The notes: generated by a model from the sequence alone, not told the origin. Counted from the first letter of the stretch, positions 17,411 to 27,177 are shown. The stretch is 64,000 nucleotides of DNA from JALYXI01 sp963795835 (GCA_963795835.1 CAWCJC010000002.1:1-64000); one strand, 5' to 3'. Translations and numbers: made by a program.

Positions 17411-19692
17411 AAGTAGAACCATGTTGTCTGGTAGTAAGCGGGAGCAATGGTGAAGCTCAGAGCCGCGCCTCCGCTATTCCATAAGCCATCGTTATTGCAG
17501 GCCATTACGCGGAAGCGATACGACTTCGGGCTGAGGTTCGTATAGAAGGCTTGCCGCCTGGTACCGGCCTCCTGCCACTCGGTATCCCAACCCTCCAGCA
17601 TGTACCGAAACTTTACCCGCTGCGGGACAACGAAACTGAGCGCAGTGTAGCGGATCTCCAGTTCCCGAGTCAGCGGCGGCATTCGCAATTCGTGCTGCGC
17701 AGGGTACTCCTTCCTGTCTGCAATGATCTCTTCTATATAAACCGGAGGCACAACTGCATTCTTGCGGATGTGGCTTGGATCGAACTCCTGTATGGTCATA
17801 GAGTTGGCGAACCATAGTTTTCCGTCCGGCGCCAACGATGCGCCCGGCGAGAAATCGGCACGGGCAGATTGCACTCCATCAAGCACGTCGAAGAGAACCG
17901 GCTTGATCTTCGCATCCGGATGAAGCCACCATCGCTGCAGGTCGGCGTCGGTAATTCCAACCAATCCACAAACCGAGTAGAGCCAGAGCATTTTCTTGTT
18001 GTCAAAGACAAGTGAATAGATCCGGTTGCACGGCAGCCCATTATCTGTAGACAAACTAGCTTGCTTCCCATCCCGCCAGCCGACCACCCCGGCGACAGTG
18101 CCCCCAACGACGCCGCCGTCTGGAGTTCCCGCAACGGCAACGACCGATGCGCGTCCAGGTGTGGGCCGCGAAGAATAGATCTGCCACTTGCCGTTCGCGT
18201 ATTCACCCAAATCGCCATCTCTGAAGCCGACCCAAATTCCGCCCGAGGGTCTGCTGGCTGTGGACACAACCTGCCGCTTGGCCGGAACCACTACTTCTTC
18301 GACCAATCTGAAAGGAGAGATCCTGAAGAGCTTGCCAGACCACTTGACGGGCGTGGCCCAGATATTCCCCTCCGTATCTTCCGTTAGACTCAGCATGATT
18401 CCCGCCGGTCCGGCAACTTGCGAAAATCGGCCCTGCGAACGGGTGAAGAGTTTATTGTCGATGCCAAGCCATAACGTTTTCGTTCGATCTTCCAGAAGAG
18501 ATGTTACGGAATGGCCCGGCAACCCCTTGTGCAATGAGCTAACGATCCCTTTGCGAATCGATTCGAACGCGTCCCGGTTTCCCGCCAGAACGGTTCCATC
18601 GCGCGTAGCCAAAACCGAATCCGCAAGGTCCGCGCTCAAGCCCTCTGCGGTGGAAAACGTCCGCATCGGCAAGTCCCTGAATTTATCGATCCCCTTCGAT
18701 GTTGTTACCCAGAAATTCCCCTCGCGATCCTCATAGAAGCCGCTTACGGAGTCACTCGATAGCCCGTTCGCCGCGCCAAAGCGATCGACCCTGTCCCCGT
18801 CGATCCGATATACCCCCTGGTTCGTCGTTCCTATCCAGAGAGAGCCCTCGCGATCAATCTGTAACGCCGTCACCGAAAGACGGCTGCCATCGATGTGTTT
18901 AGAGCGGAAAGTTCCCCACTTTCCGTTCTTCCAATACTGAAGACCCAGACCTGGACCAGAGCGGCCGATGCCTGCCCATATAGAGCCATCCCGCGCGACG
19001 GCGAAAGACGTGAAACCGTCCAGGCCATCAGCGGATCTCAGTGCAGAGGGAGCGTACACCTTAAAGGAATTCTCCTTGCCATGTGCCGCGTAGCTAGAGC
19101 CTGCAAGCCAAAAATTATCCGCGGCATCCTGTGTGAGCGCCCCGGCGTTCGAGAAGGAAATTCCCGCTTTTTCGCCATAGCAATGCAACTCACTTGCAAC
19201 GACTTTGCAAAGCGGCCCCGCATTATCTGAAGTCCTCGCACGCACCATCCAAATCTCGCCATTTCGATCTTCACGGATTGCTCCGACCGACCCGAGAGTC
19301 TTGAGATAACCCGTGAGGTGCCCATCTTTCCAGCGTGCAAGATAGCTCCCGGTGCCAATCCATAGAGTTCCGTCCTTAGACCCCAGCAGGGAAACTATGT
19401 TCGGAACGCGGAGCCGCTCACCCGCGGGCGGCTGGAAAGGAACAAATCTTGCGCCGTCAAAACGAAATAAGCCATTCTGCGTTCCGATCCAGATATAGCC
19501 ATCGGCGGTTTGTGTGACGGCATTCGGCGCACCGCCAAAGAATCCCTCTTGTGTTCTCCAGACACTATGTGAATATTGCGAGATATGGCTATTCGGATCG
19601 AGAGCCCAGACAAGCGGGGATAAAACGGCAAGGACAGAGGCGCACTTCATGACCAGTCGAAGGATGTACCTGTTCTGTCTTAGCGCGGGCAT
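16617..19692 (-). pseudogene. Full-length propeller/Y_Y_Y sensor histidine kinase with one frameshift
   Basis: About 1020 codons. Signal peptide (MKCASVLAVLSPLVWALD), a two-component-regulator propeller starting SVWRTQEGFFGGAPNAVTQT with repeated G-x-(I/L)-W-(I/V)-G blades, a Y_Y_Y domain (IRYTALSFVVPQRVKFRYML), a transmembrane helix (FYLLCAAATAIVLLLFYLL), HisKA_3 (IARELHDTLLQGFQGL) and HATPase_c (REAITNAFLHSGASKIEVEL). The frame breaks at about 17341, where an extra C interrupts the LQQAT-EQIQQ linker; copy A of the duplication has the same linker in frame. The next gene downstream is only the truncated regulator copy, so its real partner is probably the intact regulator at 14819. Confidence 0.7.
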
Positions 19693-19812
19693 TAAGGCTC
19701 TGGGAGACTCAAATATACTGCACAGCAGCCGATTTCCGTTCCCCCAAAAGGATGACTTTCTGAGCCCTCAATAGTGTTTGTTTAGAGGTCTTGCCACCGA
19801 TAATCTATAGCT

Positions 19813-20187
19813 GTGCAAAGACTGTTTTCTATGTTCCCCGCAGGAATGGCGGGTGTTGCACTTCTGCTTTTGCGGGCCTCAGTGGCCGCGACTCTGGTTG
19901 CAAATGTGGCTCCGCACGGTCCCGTTGCGTCATTCTTCGGAACCATCGCGCTGGTTTCGCTTCCGGCAATCTTCATGATCATCGGATTTCTGACGCCGTA
20001 TGCTTGCCTTTTTGCCTGCCTCATACAGCTGTCCGCTATTTTGGGCGGTAATGGGGCGAACGTATTTCACCTCATGATCTCCATGCTAAATAGCGGGATA
20101 CTGGCCGGTTTGGGTCCAGGCGCCTTTTCCGTGGACGCGCGCGTTTTCGGGAGGCGAATCGTCATGTTCCCACCAGGGCGGTCGTAA
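19813..20187 (+). CDS. DoxX-like small membrane protein (paralogue 2)
   Basis: A 124-residue membrane protein starting GTG at 19813, with four hydrophobic helices and the tail GLGPGAFSVDARVFGRR, matching the paralogue at 9581-9961. DoxX-family proteins sit in the inner membrane and are linked with quinone/thiol redox chemistry, but this subgroup is uncharacterised. It is followed after 81 bases by an ECF sigma factor gene on the same strand; a functional link is possible but unproven. Confidence 0.7.
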   Translation: MQRLFSMFPAGMAGVALLLLRASVAATLVANVAPHGPVASFFGTIALVSLPAIFMIIGFLTPYACLFACLIQLSAILGGNGANVFHLMISMLNSGILAGLGPGAFSVDARVFGRRIVMFPPGRS

Positions 20188-20268
20188 TCATTCGAGACTT
20201 GGCATGATTCCGTAAGGCCGATACTTTCCTGAAAGCGCTTACGGGATCTTGTTCACTAGTCTCGATTC

Positions 20269-20871
20269 ATGGAATCCACTTACAGTTACAACAACGCATC
20301 CGAACCGGATTTAATCCGCCAGGGCCTGAGCGGGAACACCGCCCCTACAGGCGAATTATTCGAACGCCATTACAAGTCCGCGCTCCGGCTGGCGCGCGGG
20401 ATTCTTAGGACGGAAGCCGAAGCCGAGGACGCCGTTCAATCCGCGTATTGCTCAGCCTTCGAACACTTGAGCAGCTTCCGGGGGGACGCATCCTTCAAGA
20501 CGTGGATTCATCGCATCGTGGTGAATCGCTGCCTCGCCACGGCGTGTCAACCGTGGCGCCGGACTGCGATAAATACGTCTCTTTACCTGACCACGGCAAG
20601 ACTTGAAGACTTTGCAGCGCCCACGCCTTCGCCTGAAAAATCGGCTTGGTGGTCGCAAGTTGCCATTGCCCATGAGCGGGCAATTGCCCAACTGGCCGCT
20701 CCCATGCGCAAAGCCTACCTGTTGTACGCCCATGCTGAGATGCCGCTTGCCCAGATAGCGGCCGCGCTGGGTCTTATCTTGGCAGCAGCCAAAAGCCGCA
20801 TCTTCCGAGCGCGAAACGCCGTGCACCTGTCCATTGAACAGATGTGGTCCACGGACGGCAATCGGGGTTAA
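20269..20871 (+). CDS. ECF-type RNA polymerase sigma factor
   Basis: A 200-residue sigma-70 group 4 protein. Region 2: LFERHYKSALRLARGIL, then EAEAEDAVQSAYCSAFEHLS and FRGDASFKTWIHRIVVNRCL. Region 4 is recognisable but degenerate: LAAPMRKAYLLYAHAEMPLA, then QIAAALGLILAAAKSRIFRA, where the usual G-x-x-x-x-T-V-K-S-R motif is altered. No anti-sigma factor gene is adjacent. ATG 20269 is the first in-frame start. It likely directs transcription of island stress genes, but its promoters cannot be identified from this window alone. Confidence 0.85.
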   Translation: MESTYSYNNASEPDLIRQGLSGNTAPTGELFERHYKSALRLARGILRTEAEAEDAVQSAYCSAFEHLSSFRGDASFKTWIHRIVVNRCLATACQPWRRTAINTSLYLTTARLEDFAAPTPSPEKSAWWSQVAIAHERAIAQLAAPMRKAYLLYAHAEMPLAQIAAALGLILAAAKSRIFRARNAVHLSIEQMWSTDGNRG

Positions 20872-21257
20872 AGACTGTTCGCGATAGCTTCCACACCGGC
20901 AATATCGCTTGCCAGCTCCGGCGGAAATCCATGACGCTTCTGAAGATAGCTCGTGCTGTTGTAAGAAATCCAAACCTCGCCCGAACTGTCTTCGCTCACA
21001 AGAATCTTCAACGGCAAGTCGATGGCGGCGCTCGGGCACGCAAGCATGATCGGGGTGCCCGCTTTCGCATTGCCGAAAACAACCAGCTTGGTATTGGGCA
21101 TGTGCAATCCAGCCTGCAAAGCCGCGCCGCTGTGATCGATGACGGCGAACAGAGTGATTCCTTTGCCGATCAGAATGTCTTGCAGTTTACTGACGGTCTC
21201 GTCTACGGAATGAGCGCTCCGCCGTGTCACCACTTCAGAGTTCGGATTCGTTGTCAT
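20868..21257 (-). CDS. DUF302 family protein
   Basis: A 129-residue DUF302 protein: SVDETVSKLQDILIGKGITL, then FAVIDHSGAA, LHMPNTKLVVFGNAKAGTPIM and LPLKILVSEDSSGEVWISYN. The family forms a small alpha/beta dimer of unknown biochemical role, often found with redox or metal-stress genes. It converges with the ECF sigma gene, overlapping by four bases, and its upstream end faces the hydrolase promoter region at 21344-21379. Confidence 0.85.
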   Translation of the reverse strand: MTTNPNSEVVTRRSAHSVDETVSKLQDILIGKGITLFAVIDHSGAALQAGLHMPNTKLVVFGNAKAGTPIMLACPSAAIDLPLKILVSEDSSGEVWISYNSTSYLQKRHGFPPELASDIAGVEAIANSL

Positions 21258-21343
21258 GGTTCACTCCTGACCTGCTTCTCACTAGACTCGCACGCGGCAT
21301 TCGCGATTCTTTTGAAGAGACTCTTGCCGCGAAGAATCAGTCT

Positions 21344-21379
21344 CCGCACCATCCTGCGTAAATCGCACTTTTCGGGAAG
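21344..21379 (+). promoter_or_regulatory. Conserved element upstream of hydrolase 1
   Basis: The stretch beginning CCGCACCATCC and ending CGGGAAG matches, with few changes, 23675-23709 in front of the paralogous hydrolase gene. Both lie about 80 bases before the respective ATG. Shared blocks are CCGCACCATCC, GTAAA, CGCACTTTT and CGG-GAAG. It is either a conserved promoter or simply the flank duplicated together with the gene. Confidence 0.45.
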
Positions 21380-21457
21380 CTTAAGCAGAAAGGTCCCGGT
21401 AACTTGGGCTGCAGAGTTTGTGTTGATGAAAGATTTGAACACATTGGAGAACAAAAA

Positions 21458-22354
21458 ATGACCGCAGTTCAAACGAAGTTACACGCTGAATACCCGGTTC
21501 ACTATAAGACGGCCCGGATAAACGACCAAGACATTTTCTACCGGGAGGCGGGCTCGCAGTCAGCGCCCGTGATCCTGCTGCTCCACGGATTTCCAACGTC
21601 GTCGCACATGTTCCGAAATCTGATCCCGCGGCTTGCCGCCAACTTCCGCGTGATTGCTCCCGATTACCCCGGCTACGGCCAGAGCAGCATGCCCGATCAC
21701 AAAGAGTTTGCTTACACGTTCGACAATTACGCCGCAATTATGGACGAGTTGCTCGTGCGGCTGGGCATCGGCAGGTACACACTTTACGTTTTCGACTATG
21801 GCGCGCCGGTTGGATACCGCCTGGCATTGTTACACCCGGAGCGGGTAACCGGACTCATCGTGCAGAACGGAAACGCATACGAAGAGGGATTGCGGGAGTT
21901 CTGGGACCCCATCAAGAAATATTGGGCGACGCCGAGCAATCGTGAGCAGATTTACTACATGGCGACCCCTGAGAAGACGCGCTGGCAATATGAGAACGGC
22001 GTAAGCGACAAGACGGTGCTCGATCCGAACACCTGGACTCTCGACCAGTTCTTGCTGGATCGGCCAGGGAACGGAGATATCCAGGCCGACCTGATGTTGG
22101 ATTACGGTACGAACCTCGCGCTGTATCCGAAAGTCCAGGCATTCTTCCGCGAGTATCAACCACCGACCCTGATTGTCTGGGGACAAAACGATTTCGTCTT
22201 TCCGCCGGAAGGCGCGACCCCCTACAGCCGGGATCTCAAGAATATTGAGACTCATCTGCTGGACACTGGCCATTTCGCGCTAGAGACACACGGAGAAGAG
22301 ATTGCGAGCCGGATTGAATCGTTCTTTCTAAAGCAACAAGCCAAGGCGGCGTAG
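21458..22354 (+). CDS. Alpha/beta hydrolase, haloalkane dehalogenase/epoxide hydrolase-like (1)
   Basis: A 298-residue alpha/beta-hydrolase fold protein. Oxyanion motif HGFPTSS, then PDYPGYGQSSMPD, a putative Asp nucleophile in YVFDYGAPVGYRLAL (the V-x-D-x-G-x-x-x-G pattern of dehalogenases), and a catalytic His in LDTGHFALETH. The cap region carries EFWDPIKKYW. An Asp nucleophile suggests dehalogenase- or epoxide-hydrolase-type chemistry rather than esterase; the substrate is unknown. ATG 21458 follows TTGGAGAAC. A paralogue with about three-quarters identity by eye lies at 23790-24686. Confidence 0.85.
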   Translation: MTAVQTKLHAEYPVHYKTARINDQDIFYREAGSQSAPVILLLHGFPTSSHMFRNLIPRLAANFRVIAPDYPGYGQSSMPDHKEFAYTFDNYAAIMDELLVRLGIGRYTLYVFDYGAPVGYRLALLHPERVTGLIVQNGNAYEEGLREFWDPIKKYWATPSNREQIYYMATPEKTRWQYENGVSDKTVLDPNTWTLDQFLLDRPGNGDIQADLMLDYGTNLALYPKVQAFFREYQPPTLIVWGQNDFVFPPEGATPYSRDLKNIETHLLDTGHFALETHGEEIASRIESFFLKQQAKAA

Positions 22355-22366
22355 ACTACCGGCGGT

Positions 22367-22395
22367 CGCGGGCTGGTATCGCCAGCCAGCCCGCG
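22367..22395. terminator. Strong hairpin between hydrolase 1 and dps
   Basis: CGCGGGCTGG and CCAGCCCGCG pair over ten bases around a 9-base loop. No T-run follows, so it may be a transcript-stabilising or attenuating stem rather than a full terminator. It begins 12 bases after the hydrolase stop and ends 15 bases before the dps start. Confidence 0.5.
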
Positions 22396-22410
22396 GCATG
22401 GGAGAACACA

Positions 22411-22980
22411 ATGCCTCACCTTTTTGAGAACAAGGACTTCGAATTGGAGAATTCACGCATGGAAAGGCCCAGTGCCACGAACAAGCAGTTTGCAGCTGAC
22501 TTGAAGACCACATTCGATCTAGACCCAAGTGCGGTTCGTGAGATTGAACGAGAACTGCGGCACTTACTCGCCGACAGCTTTGCACTTTACATGAAGACAA
22601 AAACTTTCCATTGGCATATGAGAGGCCGCCACTTTCGCGATTATCACCTTTTACTGGATGAGCAAGCCGACCAGGTTTTCGCTATCACCGATGAGATTGC
22701 GGAAAGGGCACGAAAATTAGGCGCGGCCACGCTACGGTCCATTGGCGACATTACTCGATACCAGCGGCTTAAGGATAACGACCAGGAAGATCTGACACCC
22801 GCGGCAATGCTCGACGAACTTCTTGGCGATAACCGGCAACTCACACGCTTTTTGCGACTGACTCACCAAGTGTGCGACCGGCACCACGACGTGGCTACGG
22901 CGAGTTTGATTGAGGTCTGGATCGATCAAGCCGAACGGCGGACGTGGTTTCTCGCCGAGATTGGAACGGAGCTGGCATGA
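22411..22980 (+). CDS. dps: Dps ferritin-like DNA-protection protein
   Basis: A 189-residue Dps-family protein, which forms a 12-mer that oxidises and stores iron with peroxide and shields DNA. The ferroxidase-site motif is present: LYMKTKTFHWHMRGRHFRDY (His ligands), then LLLDEQADQVFAITDEIAER (Asp/Glu ligands). The first ~40 residues are a polar extension, longer than in E. coli Dps. ATG 22411 follows GGGAGAACAC. The protoglobin gene starts within its stop codon (ATGA), so the two are translationally coupled. Confidence 0.9.
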   Translation: MPHLFENKDFELENSRMERPSATNKQFAADLKTTFDLDPSAVREIERELRHLLADSFALYMKTKTFHWHMRGRHFRDYHLLLDEQADQVFAITDEIAERARKLGAATLRSIGDITRYQRLKDNDQEDLTPAAMLDELLGDNRQLTRFLRLTHQVCDRHHDVATASLIEVWIDQAERRTWFLAEIGTELA

Positions 22981-23588
22981 GAACCAATGCAATAGAGATT
23001 CCGGGATATTCTTACGGTCTGACCAGCGTGGCGAGGTCGCCGGTTTCGGTGGAGCAACTGGCAGAGATGAAAGTCAGCGCGGGATTCACGAAAGAGGACG
23101 AGCGCTACCTGAGGCTGGCGGGGAAGGTGCTCGAAGACCAGGTCGAGCAGATCGTTCACCACTGGCGCGGCCAGATCATCGCTAGCATTCCGAGCCTCGC
23201 AAGACATTCTCGAACACCCGAGGACGAAGCGCTTCCAGGGTACCTGGAGAAGAGCAATGCGCGATTTTGCCAGTGGATTCTGGATACATGCCTGCGGCCA
23301 TGGGACCAGGCTTGGATCGATTACCAACAGGAAATTGCGCTGCGTCATACAAGCCTCAAGAAGAACCAGGTGGATGGCGTACGGTCAAGTTCCTATGTAC
23401 CGCTTCGGGACGTTCTCGCCTTTACAAGTGTCATGAACGAGACCCTCAAACCCTTCTTGGCAATCAAGGGACATGCCGCGGATGAGATCGAGAAGATGCA
23501 TATTTCCTGGTGCAAGGCGATCCAGTTACAGATGGCTCTTTGGATCGGCCCTTACACCGACTCCAGACGCGAGCCGAAGGAATGGTAA
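22977..23588 (+). CDS. Protoglobin
   Basis: About 203 residues of the protoglobin family, single-domain globins that bind O2, CO or NO. It begins with the family signature IPGYSYG, then SVEQLAEMKVSAGFTKEDER, YLRLAGKVLEDQVEQIVHHW (E/F-helix region with candidate proximal His), and ends with KMHISWCKAIQLQMALW. No output domain is attached, so it is an oxygen/NO carrier or scavenger rather than a globin-coupled sensor. It overlaps the dps stop codon by four bases. Confidence 0.85.
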   Translation: MRTNAIEIPGYSYGLTSVARSPVSVEQLAEMKVSAGFTKEDERYLRLAGKVLEDQVEQIVHHWRGQIIASIPSLARHSRTPEDEALPGYLEKSNARFCQWILDTCLRPWDQAWIDYQQEIALRHTSLKKNQVDGVRSSSYVPLRDVLAFTSVMNETLKPFLAIKGHAADEIEKMHISWCKAIQLQMALWIGPYTDSRREPKEW

Positions 23589-23674
23589 TTCGTGCGAGGA
23601 CTGCGTGGCCGAACACGACGAGCTTGCGGCAATAGCGATTCTGCGCGGAACCGTTTCGTGGTCGCAATTAGCCC

Positions 23675-23709
23675 CCGCACCATCCCTTGTAAAACGCACT
23701 TTTTCGGAA
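23675..23709 (+). promoter_or_regulatory. Conserved element upstream of hydrolase 2
   Basis: It matches 21344-21379 (CCGCACCATCC, GTAAA, CGCACTTTTTCGGAAG), at the same distance from the hydrolase ATG. See that entry. Confidence 0.45.
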
Positions 23710-23789
23710 GATTGAATCGAAATAAATCCGTAAATTGGACCTTGTGTCGATGTTCCAGCACCAAATCTCAAAGGAAAGGGAGAACAATA

Positions 23790-24686
23790 ATGACCGCAGT
23801 TGAAACGAGACTACGCACTGAATATCCGGTGCACTACGAAACCACCCGGATCGACAATCTGGATATTTTCTATCGTGAGGCGGGCCCACAGTCAGCACCT
23901 GTGATCCTGCTCCTCCACGGCTTCCCGACGTCGTCGAACATGTTCCGGAATCTCATCCCGCGCCTAGCAGGCCCCTTCCGGGTGATCGCTCCCGACTATC
24001 CCGGCTACGGCTACAGTAGCATGCCCGATCACAAGTCCTTCGAGTACTCCTTCGAACACCTTACAAGGATTGTCGATGGGCTGGTTGAGTCTCTGCGGCT
24101 CAGCAGGTTCTCGATGTATGTGATGGATTACGGAGCACCCATAGGTTACCGCCTTGCCCTGCTGCATCCGGAACGCATCGAGGGATTGGTTGTGCAGAAC
24201 GGCAATGCATACGACGAAGGGCTCCTGGAGTTCTGGGACCCGATCAAGAAGTACTGGGCCGAACCAACTGCTGAGAATCGGGCCGCGCTTTATTTTCTGA
24301 GCGAGGCGAAGACGACCCGGTGGCAATACGAGACCGGAGTTCCCGATACCTCGCTTCTCGATCCGACTGCGTGGCTGGTGGATCAGGTTGGCCTGGACCG
24401 TCCCGGGAACCTCGATATCCAGATGGATCTAATGCGTTCGTACGGAACGAACGTGCCGCTCTATCCCGAGTTTCAGGCATTCTTTCGCAAGTATCAGCCG
24501 CCCACACTGATTGTCTGGGGCAAGAACGATCTCATCTTTCCGGCCCCTGGCGCTCCACCCTATGCGCGCGACCTGAAGAATCTGGAGACGCACATGTTGG
24601 ACACTGGCCATTTCGCGCTCGAAACCCATTGCGAAGAGATCGCAAATTATATTCACGGCTTTCTGCTGAAGAAAGTGCAGCGATAA
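23790..24686 (+). CDS. Alpha/beta hydrolase, haloalkane dehalogenase/epoxide hydrolase-like (2)
   Basis: A 298-residue paralogue of 21458-22354 with the same motifs: HGFPTSSNMF, PDYPGYGYSSMPD, putative Asp nucleophile in YVMDYGAPIGYRLAL, and catalytic His in LDTGHFALETH. Differences cluster in the cap domain (residues ~150-200), as expected if substrate preference has drifted. ATG 23790 follows AAAGGAAAGGGAG. It is separated from the first copy by dps and protoglobin, so the duplication is not a simple tandem one. Confidence 0.85.
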   Translation: MTAVETRLRTEYPVHYETTRIDNLDIFYREAGPQSAPVILLLHGFPTSSNMFRNLIPRLAGPFRVIAPDYPGYGYSSMPDHKSFEYSFEHLTRIVDGLVESLRLSRFSMYVMDYGAPIGYRLALLHPERIEGLVVQNGNAYDEGLLEFWDPIKKYWAEPTAENRAALYFLSEAKTTRWQYETGVPDTSLLDPTAWLVDQVGLDRPGNLDIQMDLMRSYGTNVPLYPEFQAFFRKYQPPTLIVWGKNDLIFPAPGAPPYARDLKNLETHMLDTGHFALETHCEEIANYIHGFLLKKVQR

Positions 24687-24720
24687 AGCCACTTTCCGAC
24701 AAGGGCTCGCACAAACCGGT

Positions 24721-25363
24721 ATGCCACAGAATTTCGGATCACTGGTTTTCACGCCGTTGGTTAAAGCACTACAGGAAGGACACGGCAGCCGGCGCCAATA
24801 CGCGCGGGTGGAGGCGGGCGTCGCAAAACCCGACCGCCTCACTCAGGACGAAGTGGCGTTCATAGCAGAACGGGACAGCTTCTACATTGCAACGGTAGGC
24901 GCGACTGGCTGGCCTTACGTTCAGCACAGAGGCGGTCCTGCAGGATTTTTGAAAGTAATTGACGATCGCACCATTGCATTCGCAGATTACCTCGGCAACA
25001 AGCAGTACATCAGCACGGGGCAATCTAGGCAGCGACGATCGGGTGGCGCTGATCATGGTCGATTACCCGCGCCAGGCACGATTGAAAATTCTGGGTCGTG
25101 CGCGAGTCTTCGAGGGAGATACCGGGCGGGAATGGATGGAACGGCTTAGCGAGCCAGGCAGCAAAGACGTCATTGAGCGCGCGTACGTGATCCAGGTTGA
25201 AGCATTCGATTGGAACTGCCCGCAACACATCACACCTAGGTTCACGGAGGAGCAGATTCGTGACGCCCTGGCACCTTTCGAGCACCGAATGGAAGAGCTT
25301 GAGAACGAGAACCGGATGCTTCGCGAGGCGGCGCATCTCAAACAAACAACAGTCAACCAATAA
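24721..25363 (+). CDS. PNPOx-fold flavin reductase-like protein (one frameshift)
   Basis: A ~213-codon gene of the pyridoxamine 5'-phosphate oxidase-like split-barrel family. Motifs: DEVAFIAERDSFYIATVGAT, GWPYVQHRGGPAGFLKVID, FADYLGNKQYISTG, then after a frame change NLGSDDRVALIMVDYPRQAR, LGRARVFEGD and CPQHITPRF. The break is an extra G in the GGGG run near 25018; removing it gives one continuous product. Homologues bind FMN and are found with globin or ferredoxin-reductase genes. It begins 34 bases after hydrolase 2 and 11 bases before the MBL gene, so it is probably in one operon with them. Confidence 0.75.
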
Positions 25364-25374
25364 GGAGATTCAAC

Positions 25375-26331
25375 ATGAAACAGACAGAATTGATCGGGAT
25401 GTCACGCCGCCAACTTCTCAAGATGGCGGGTTCCTCGGCGGCAGCTACGATGTTCGCGCGGCTGCCGCTTCTAGCAAAGGACGTTGGCATTGTGCCAACT
25501 ATGATCGGTGCGGCGGCACGGGCCAAGATCACCACTCAGCCGATACGACGCAACATATCGGTCCTCGAAGGATCTGGCGGGAACATCGCCGTACTCACCG
25601 GCCGTGACGGAAAGCTTTTGGTGGAAGCCGGCTTTTCGGTTTCCCGACCGGCAATCACGGCGGCGTTGGCATCGATCAATGACGATCCAATCAGGCACTT
25701 AATCAACACTCACTGGCATACCGACCACACGGACGGTAATGCATGGTTGCATGATGCGGGCGCCGAGATCACGGCGCACGAGAACACGCGGAAGCGCCTA
25801 TCTGTCGCGACTCGCGTGGAAGGATGGCAATGGACTTTTCCCGCCGCTGCCGCCGGTGCGCTGCCTGTGAACGTCTTCGCCGCCGAGCATGAGTTGCAGC
25901 GGAACAACACGCGGATCGCTATGAAGTATTACGGGCCGGCACACACAGACAGCGATGCTTGGGTTCACTTCACTGAGGCCGATGTTGTACACGTGGGCGA
26001 TACGTGGTGGAACGGTGTGTATCCGTTTATCGACTACTCGACGGGGGGCAGCATCGACGGGCAGATTCAAGCCGTTGAAGCCAATCTCAAAGTCTTCAGC
26101 GCGAATACAATCTTTATTCCCGGACACGGACCGGTGGGCGGCCGAACGGAAGTAGCCGAGTTTCGCGACATGCTGGTGGCCATACGTCAGAATGTGGCGG
26201 CTCTGAAGAAGAAGGGCATGTCGTTGGACGAGACGATCGCGGCCAAGCCGACAGCTGTTTACGACTCCAAGTGGGGGCAGTTTCTGATTACGCCCGCACT
26301 GTTTACCACTCTGGTTTACGAAGGTGTTTAA
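25375..26331 (+). CDS. Exported metallo-beta-lactamase-fold hydrolase (1)
   Basis: A 318-residue MBL-fold protein with a twin-arginine signal (MSRRQLLKMAGSSAAA). Metal ligands: THWHTDHTDGN (HxHxDH), a mid-protein His in GPAHTDSDAWVHF, Asp in VVHVGDTWW, and a C-terminal His in FIPGHGPVGGR. TAT export implies folding with metal before secretion to the periplasm. The substrate is unknown; similar proteins are annotated as quinoprotein-relay or lactonase-like hydrolases. AAGGAG lies eight bases before ATG 25375. Confidence 0.85.
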   Translation: MKQTELIGMSRRQLLKMAGSSAAATMFARLPLLAKDVGIVPTMIGAAARAKITTQPIRRNISVLEGSGGNIAVLTGRDGKLLVEAGFSVSRPAITAALASINDDPIRHLINTHWHTDHTDGNAWLHDAGAEITAHENTRKRLSVATRVEGWQWTFPAAAAGALPVNVFAAEHELQRNNTRIAMKYYGPAHTDSDAWVHFTEADVVHVGDTWWNGVYPFIDYSTGGSIDGQIQAVEANLKVFSANTIFIPGHGPVGGRTEVAEFRDMLVAIRQNVAALKKKGMSLDETIAAKPTAVYDSKWGQFLITPALFTTLVYEGV

Positions 26332-26354
26332 AGATTCAGCAAAAAGGAAAAACT

Positions 26355-27176
26355 ATGCCAACTATCACGACAAAAGACGGAACGCTGATCTACTACAAGG
26401 ACTGGGGGAAGGGCCAACCCCTGGTGTTCAGCCATGGATGGCCATTGAGTGCGGACGCGTGGGAGGACCAGATGATTTTTCTCGCCGCGTGCGGATACCG
26501 CTGCATTGCGCATGACCGCAGAGGTCACGGGCGTTCCGGGCAACCCTGGGACGGCAACGATATGGACACGTACGCGGCTGACCTGGCCGAACTCGTCACC
26601 GCGCTCGATCTGCGCGATGCAATCCATATCGGCCACTCGACAGGCGGCGGAGAAGTGACGCGGTACATCGGACGCTACGGTACTGACCGAGTTGCCAAAG
26701 CCGTACTGATCAGCGCGATTCCGCCGCTGATGCTGAAAACGGCAGCAAACCCCAAGGGCTTGCCCGTTCAAGTATTTGACGAGCTTCGTGCAGCTGTACT
26801 GAAGGATCGTTCGCAATGCTTTAAGGATCTGAGCGTGCCCTTTTACGGGATCAACAGGCCCGGTGCGCAGGTCTCTCAGGGTTTACGCGATGTCTTTTGG
26901 TTGCAGGGGATGATGGCCGGGCATAATGCAGCTTACGACTGCATCAAGGTCTTCTCGGAAACGGATCTCACGCAAGATTTGAAGCGTTTCGATATTCCGA
27001 CACTGATTCTGCACGGCGACGACGACCAGATTGTTCCAATTGTCGCCTCGGCACCGCTTTCCGCCGCCATCGTAAAAGGGTCCACGCTCAAGATCTATCC
27101 CGGCGCACCTCATGGGATGCCGTCCACCCTAAAGGACCGTGTGAATGAAGAGTTGCTTGCGTTCATAGCGGCGTGA
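26355..27176 (+). CDS. Alpha/beta hydrolase, non-heme chloroperoxidase-like
   Basis: A 273-residue serine hydrolase of the cofactor-free haloperoxidase/arylesterase group. Oxyanion FSHGWPLSADAW, then AHDRRGHGRS, nucleophile elbow IGHSTGGGEVTRY (Ser), acid LILHGDDDQIVP (Asp) and general-base His in PGAPHGMP. Despite the name, such enzymes mainly act as esterases or perhydrolases. ATG 26355 follows AAAGGAAAA; 23 bases after the MBL gene and two bases before xapX, so in the same transcript. Confidence 0.9.
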   Translation: MPTITTKDGTLIYYKDWGKGQPLVFSHGWPLSADAWEDQMIFLAACGYRCIAHDRRGHGRSGQPWDGNDMDTYAADLAELVTALDLRDAIHIGHSTGGGEVTRYIGRYGTDRVAKAVLISAIPPLMLKTAANPKGLPVQVFDELRAAVLKDRSQCFKDLSVPFYGINRPGAQVSQGLRDVFWLQGMMAGHNAAYDCIKVFSETDLTQDLKRFDIPTLILHGDDDQIVPIVASAPLSAAIVKGSTLKIYPGAPHGMPSTLKDRVNEELLAFIAA

Positions 27177-27177
27177 C

